Positions 58,995 through 64,000 of a DNA stretch of 64,000 bases are shown here, one piece after another. The DNA is from Ceratobasidium sp. AG-K (lineage: Eukaryota; Basidiomycota; Agaricomycetes; Cantharellales; Ceratobasidiaceae), in contig JAWNGF010000004.1 in NCBI GenBank assembly GCA_037039685.1, positions 1 through 64,000 of the forward strand, read 5' to 3'. Below the pieces are notes generated by a model. The model saw only the letters and a program-made list of their open reading frames with translations, was not told the origin of the DNA and did not search any database. How positions within the stretch are numbered: position 1 is the first letter of the stretch; every line of letters begins with the position of its first letter. Made by a program: the position numbers and the translations under genes.

Positions 58995-59740
58995 ATGCCC
59001 AACCGCACCTCAGACGATGTCCGGTGGATCATTGTGCACATGCATCACATGCGGTGCCACTACTTGTTCATTGCGATGGCATTGAGAGTCTCGGAGCGAA
59101 CTGTCCGCGAGATTCTCGGCCAATGGAGAGCAACGGGATCAGTCCAGACCGTTGCAGCGACTGGTGCGGTGATCGGACGCCCGAGAGCTCTCGACTTTGA
59201 AGCAGCGTCTGTGAGTGAAAATTGACTTACATGCAATGTTACGGTTGTTTGCTAAAATTGAATCATTCTAAGTATCTTCGTGAACGGGTTGCAAACTCGC
59301 CGACTGCTTACCTAGATGAGATCCAGGCAGATCTCTTTGAGACTCTTGGAGTTGATGTGCACGTTATCAACTATTCTCTTTCTCCGGTCTTTGAAACATT
59401 ATGGCATCACTCGTAAAAAGGTTTGTTTCGATATCACTGTAATACAATATCTGGTATCTTACTGGTGAGATTGTTAGCTCACCCCGCAGGCTCGGGAGCG
59501 TTCAAAAGACCTCAGGGAGCAGTATCGCTCATAACATCAAATATCGCCCCCGAATGCTTTGTTTGTGTCGATGAGAGTGGGATAGATAGCCGACACAACC
59601 AAACCAAAGCATGGGTTATAAGCCCTCATAGGCGAGCGTGCATCAGCTGATGTGCCCTTTGTTACGTGGTGACACGGTGAGTCAGACATTTTGAATATCA
59701 AACTGGATAGATAGCTACCGGTAAGTTAGCTAATTCCAAC
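58995..59740 (+). pseudogene. Tc1/mariner-like (IS630/DDE_3) transposase, N-terminal half
   Basis: MPNRTSDDVRWIIVHMHHMR opens a helix-turn-helix region (ALRVSERTVREILGQWRAT) followed by GRPRALDFEAAS. A 62-nt intron (donor after 59,210, acceptor near 59,273) leads to YLRERVANSPTAYLDEIQAD and LFETLGVDVHV. A second likely intron (about 59,419-59,489) leads to SNIAPECFVCVDESGIDSR, holding the first catalytic Asp (VDES). The coding then runs into the palindrome centre, so the second half of the catalytic domain is missing. A few frame errors between 59,350 and 59,700 are absent from the mirrored copy, and vice versa. The element separates the helicase-TPR gene from its 5' half. Confidence 0.75.
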
Positions 59741-60980
59741 TGAAATAGCGGTAAATTCGGTAAGCTATCTATTCCATTTTTATATTCAAAATGACATCTG
59801 ACGGCACGGTGCACCACGTACAAAGGTCACCTCAGCTGCTGCAAACGCTCGCCTTGAGGGCTATAACCCATGCTTTGGTTTGTAGTTTCGGCTATCTATC
59901 CCACTCTCATCGACACAAACAAAGCATTCGGGGGCGATATTTGATGTTATGAGGCGATACTGCTCCCTGGGTCTTTTGAAACGCTCCCGAGCCTGCGGGG
60001 TGAGTCTACAATTCTCTCCAGTAAGATACCAGATAATGGTATCTGACAGAGAGTCTCGAAACAAACCTTTTTACGAGTGATGCCATAAAGTTTCAAAAAG
60101 ACCGAGAAATAGTTGCTACGTGCACATCAACTCCAAGATGTCTCACGAGAATCTGCCTGGATCGCAGCCTAGGTTAAGCAGTCGGCGAGTTTGCAACCCG
60201 TTCACGGAAGATATTTAGAATGAATCAATTTTAGCAAACCACCGTAAACTAATGCATGTAAGTCAATTTTCCACTCACAGACCGCTGCTTCACAGTCGAG
60301 AGCTCTCGGGCGTCCGATGCACCGCCCCAGTCGTCTGCACACGGATGGAAATGAATCCCGTTTGTCTCTCCATTGGCCCGAGAAATCTCGCGGGACAGTT
60401 CGCTCCGAGACTCTCAATGCCATCGCAATTGAACAAGTAAGTGGCACCGGCCTGGTGAAGCATGTAGCACAATGCTCCACGGGACATCGGTCTGCAGAGT
60501 TGCGGTCTGGGCATGGTCTCGGACGGGACTTTGGGGATAACAAATAGAGTGGAAGTGTAGTTTAGTAGTGATGCCGGGTCTTTCTTGCATGTACCGATGC
60601 TTATTAAATGTAATCGTTTTTTGAAGAGCTTTCTTAACGTCTACTCAACCCGGACGGAGCTAAACACATGACTCGCCAATAATGGTACATCAATTGGCGT
60701 CACATAAATGGTACCACCTTGTGGCGCCCGGTCAACGCGACTCCAAAAAAGCACAAGATCGCCTTTCTTCTATGCGAAACTCAGACGGAAGCAGTGCGGA
60801 CTTTTAGTCCTGAGGTCGCGATTTTTTCGCTTGTTTGCTTGTGGGAGCGCTTGGCTAGTACTTTTGCCAAATCGCAATAAGCACTTTCTTCACGGTGACA
60901 CAGTGGGTGGCAGGTCTTGAGCTCCGTATTATAAAATGGGTTGTCCACAACTTTTTTATAGCAAAGGGAGCATAACCTTT
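59741..60980 (-). pseudogene. mirror copy of the mariner-like transposase
   Basis: Same gene as 58,600-59,740 in inverted orientation: ARERFKRPREQYRLITSNIA and CVDESGIDSR (60,000-59,890), then the helix-turn-helix part (MALRVSERTV near 60,420). It carries different single-base errors. Probably not a separate locus. Confidence 0.7.
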
Positions 60981-63900
60981 GGCGCTCTCCAAGTTATACT
61001 AGGTCGTAGTGAGACGGCCCGTTAAAAACCCTTGCAGGACCGCGTCGGGAACAATAGGCATGAGTTCTCACTTTCTATGAAAAGGCAAAGCAAAGGTACG
61101 GGACACTGAAACCATGGAGGACCGCCAAGCCTCAGTAATTTTGCTAGGCCACGAGTTAGATGACGTGATTGGTTGGTATGATTTATTTCGAAGACACCTC
61201 TTCATGAGCTAGCTAATTGGCGGATCGTTGCTGACGGGGATTGACCAAGTCCCCGAATTTGATGAACATCGCCACTCTGTGATCTTCGCTGAGCCCAACA
61301 ACTTCTATACGTTGGACGTACCCGCGCTCGTAAGAACTGCTGGGTATTGGACCATGTCTGCAACAGCCCGGAAGCAATCAAGGTGGGTTATTGTTGACCC
61401 TTAGTAGCAATTGCTGATGATCCTCCCAGGAATTCTGGAGTTCGGTTTCAGGCCTTGTTACCCATCATGGGCCGGGGGACCCCATACCCCAGCTCGGTGG
61501 ATGAGATCTTCTACAATTCAGCTAGTCTTGTAATTTAGACCCTAACTGGGACATATGTCCCGTTCCAAGTTTCGTCCACGAAGGACGCCTGGGAATGAGC
61601 GCTGGCGGACACTTTTCAACAAGGAGTTTATATTCGCAAGCAGCTTTTTGCTTTGAGGAATACAAGCGAACAATGTTAGCGGAACGAGATATATTGCTAC
61701 CGCCTACGAGAGTTTCGGAAACTAGCCAGGCTCTCACAAGCTCACGGGGGGTCGTCGCTCAAGCACGTCCACTTTTCCTTGGAGCCGCAGAGAACCCTAC
61801 TTGAACTGTGCACAACAACTCCCGACCGGAAACAACCAAAGCATCATGTTATCTTTGCGCCCGCGGAATGTTTTGCAGAGATTGTGAGGACTGGAAATCA
61901 ACCGCGCAAGGCTATGTTATCGGTGGGAGAATTTAATTTGGCCGCAACAAACTTCCGGTCGGGCAGGTGTGTTTTGACGAGGGCGGTGGTGTGGTGTGTG
62001 AAGGACCACAGAGCCAGTACTGCAGGAAGAAGATGGTTGGGGCGGTTATTGAAAGTCGCCAAGTTGGAAGTTATCTGCAAACTCAAAAAATTCAAGTTGA
62101 GTCGAGGTCGATTACTTCTGGACAATAGGCTGGTCAATCACATAAATAAAGGCAAGCAGAGGAAACTCTTTTCGATGATTTAGACAAGGAACTAGAATAC
62201 ATGGAGGCTTACGGGCCTTGGAATGGCCCAGATTCCATGTTTCTAGAGAGTCCAACAGCGCTATTGAGGAGGCGGCGACCCGAGGGATGGCGTTTCAGCG
62301 AGCATAATGTTAATGGAAGGCAATTCGGTTACTTCTTTCGCTCCAATACCCCAGGTTCAGCACGACAGGTGGTCGAAAAGGCTCTCCGTAGCCTTTGGCT
62401 TTTACTTTCGTTTGGCCCTCATGATTCTAACAAGAATCAGGAGAGTGCAGTAATTGTTTCGCTAATCCAACATTTGAAGAACACGAAAGGTTATAACTGA
62501 AAAAGGATGAGATTCGTCAAGTGAGTTGAATAGCTCCAGCTAACAATTATCATAATTACACATTGCATACTCAGGCTACGAGGTATTTGGGGCTCTGCAT
62601 GCGCGAGACCAAACTCGCTTGCTTTTGATATTGGCTCCATCTGAAGCGCGTTCTCGGCTCGCCAAGCAGATGTCGAGGGTCGCCCACCTGATCGCTTGTC
62701 GTTCATACTCTCTCTCCTCTGCCTTTGCATCTAGCTCAAATCTGCTCATCCCCCGCAAAGGGTGGGACACATCCCAGTGTGTGTGGATGATATGCAAAGT
62801 GTTGAGTTTTAAAAAATTCAACTATCGTTTCTCAATTTTAGCCAATTGCTCCACCTTGGGCGGACTCTCGACCTTTTTTGCGCTGAGCAGCCAAAAGCTC
62901 AGCTGGGGATGGAGATCCACAAAGGCGACCACCCTCATGGAGGTTGAGGGCGCGTAAATCGGTCTCCACCTAAGTTTCTGGATACCAGTTCATCATTAGT
63001 TATTATTGGCAAACGGAAAAGGCCCGCAGTTGTCCCGGGTGTCATACTGGAACCGACCTCATCAGATTCTTGGCCTTTCCTGTTTAGCGCTCCCAGAGGG
63101 TGGACGCTCGCCGGCTTGCAAGAAAGCGCGGAAATATCAAAGCACTGCCGCTTCGAGATACAAAAAACGGCCCTAAACATGCTGTTAGACCAATACGGTA
63201 TACCTTGAGCCGAGTCTCGGCTTATGCTAAATTTGGGACGTGCAACCGAGTTAAGAGTGTAACAGACCCAGACGTGAACAGTCTCAGGTTACCTGAAGGG
63301 CAGCGACAGGAAGCATTCAATCTGCGGGCCCAAGCCCCTCATTTCTCAGCTTGAAGTTCTCCGAGTTGTACCAGCCTTGAAACAACGGTATCGGAGTACA
63401 GAGTGTTGGACACGGTAGGGATGTTCTTGCGACCTTCCGTTCACGGGCGCTCATTGGAAATGTAGAACCTGGGTTCGCAAAGCAGATGAGGTTTTTCATG
63501 CCCTCACTTCCCTCCGTCTGGGGATGTGTCGTTTGTAATTGATCCAGTCCGCTGTTCCAGAGACCACCGTGGGGCTTCAATATTATTGCCATGTGGTGTG
63601 CAGTCGCGCTACACTACACCGAGCCCAGAACTCAAATATGGAGCAAGATGTTCTGACGGATATCTTAGCATGATATGGAGCTTGCTTTCTCCGAGATCTG
63701 GAGTACGTCCCTTAGATTCGACGCAATTAGGTATATGGGTTTGCATTTCAACGAGACTGGTTGATGCCACGGGCTGATCTAATGCTGAATGACGAAGCCC
63801 TACCCGCACCCCCAGTACTCCTCTAGTGCACGGAGTTTTATCGATTTTTCCGGTCGCAAAACTGGTAATCGCTTCTACAACGACTTATGGCGCGATGCAG

Positions 63901-64000
63901 TGAGGTGATACTGGAAGATTTTATGTTTTCAGTACACAGAGCTTATACTTATCATGTCAGCCATATGCGTGACCCAACGCGTGGTCCATTGACGCTAATG
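60981..64000 (+). pseudogene. mirror copy of the helicase-TPR gene, error-rich
   Basis: Follows the minus-strand gene at 58,600-55,752 base by base in inverted orientation: LYSQAAFCFEEYKRTMLAERD (from 61,619), NTPGSARQVVEKALRSLW (62,350) and SLRLPEGQRQEAFNLRAQA (63,284). Frames are lost every 50-150 bases, mostly through one extra base (for example gatatt becomes gatatatt, agttatatt becomes agtttatatt). No ORF spans an exon. It should not be counted as a gene. Confidence 0.8.

Larger units (their letters stand above)
55752..64000. repeat. large palindrome, centre at about 59,740
   Basis: 59,741-64,000 is the reverse complement of 55,752-59,740. The last bases of the window (gcgtgacccaacgcg) pair with 55,775-55,790, and the arms meet around ttccaac/tgaaat with a loop of at most a few bases. 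The right arm is about 270 bases longer than the left, by many single-base additions spread along it. Best read as a fold-back artefact; see findings. Confidence 0.9.

Noticed and set aside
60981..64000. A second, plus-strand helicase-TPR gene
   Set aside because: It is the inverted, insertion-riddled image of 58,600-55,752 and probably an assembly artefact.

Overview
The window looks like chromosomal DNA of a filamentous basidiomycete, most plausibly an Agaricomycete close to Rhizoctonia/Ceratobasidium. This rests on short introns (about 45-60 nt) with GT(A/G)NGT...CTAAC...AG signals, host gene families typical of these fungi, and a dense load of Ty3/Gypsy, Tnp2-type (CACTA) and Tc1/mariner DNA. 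The genus is inference; no rRNA or tRNA is visible.

Region 1 (1-6,287) holds two head-to-tail copies of a two-gene unit: a secreted berberine-bridge-enzyme (BBE)-like FAD oxidoreductase followed by an Old Yellow Enzyme (OYE)-like flavin oxidoreductase. The first unit is decayed. In the second, the OYE gene is intact (six exons, 369 aa) and the BBE gene is intact except for one missing base in exon 4. Region 2 (6,288-18,585) is gene-poor: a small dsRNA-binding-domain gene, the 3' tip of a LINE reverse transcriptase, a degenerate tandem repeat of about 330 bp and an F-box pseudogene. Region 3 (18,586-21,643, minus) is a multi-exon gene for a Ser-rich protein with two motifs resembling SUMO-interacting motifs.

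Region 4 (about 21.7-53.9 kb) is a CpG-poor nest of transposons that can be dissected base by base from LTR ends and 5-bp target-site duplications (TSDs). Two decayed Tnp2 transposases form the base. A solo LTR (D2) sits in the second one; a 7.1-kb Gypsy element (A) sits in D2; element A carries a 4.2-kb Gypsy derivative (C) in gag, an 8-kb Gypsy element (B) in RNase H, a 1,269-bp solo LTR in integrase, and two solo LTRs of its own family in gag and in a third ORF. Element B has yet another family-A solo LTR in its 5' LTR. Most in-frame stops in these elements are readable as C-to-T changes, mostly CGA to TGA.

Region 5 (54,000-58,600, minus) is the C-terminal part of a large UvrD-like helicase/TPR protein, cut upstream by a Tc1/mariner-like element. 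From about 59,740 the sequence folds back: 59,741-64,000 is the inverted copy of 59,740 down to 55,752, with almost no spacer and with many extra single bases in the right arm. I read this as most likely an unpolished fold-back (missed-adapter) assembly artefact, so genes right of 59,740 should not be counted as extra copies.
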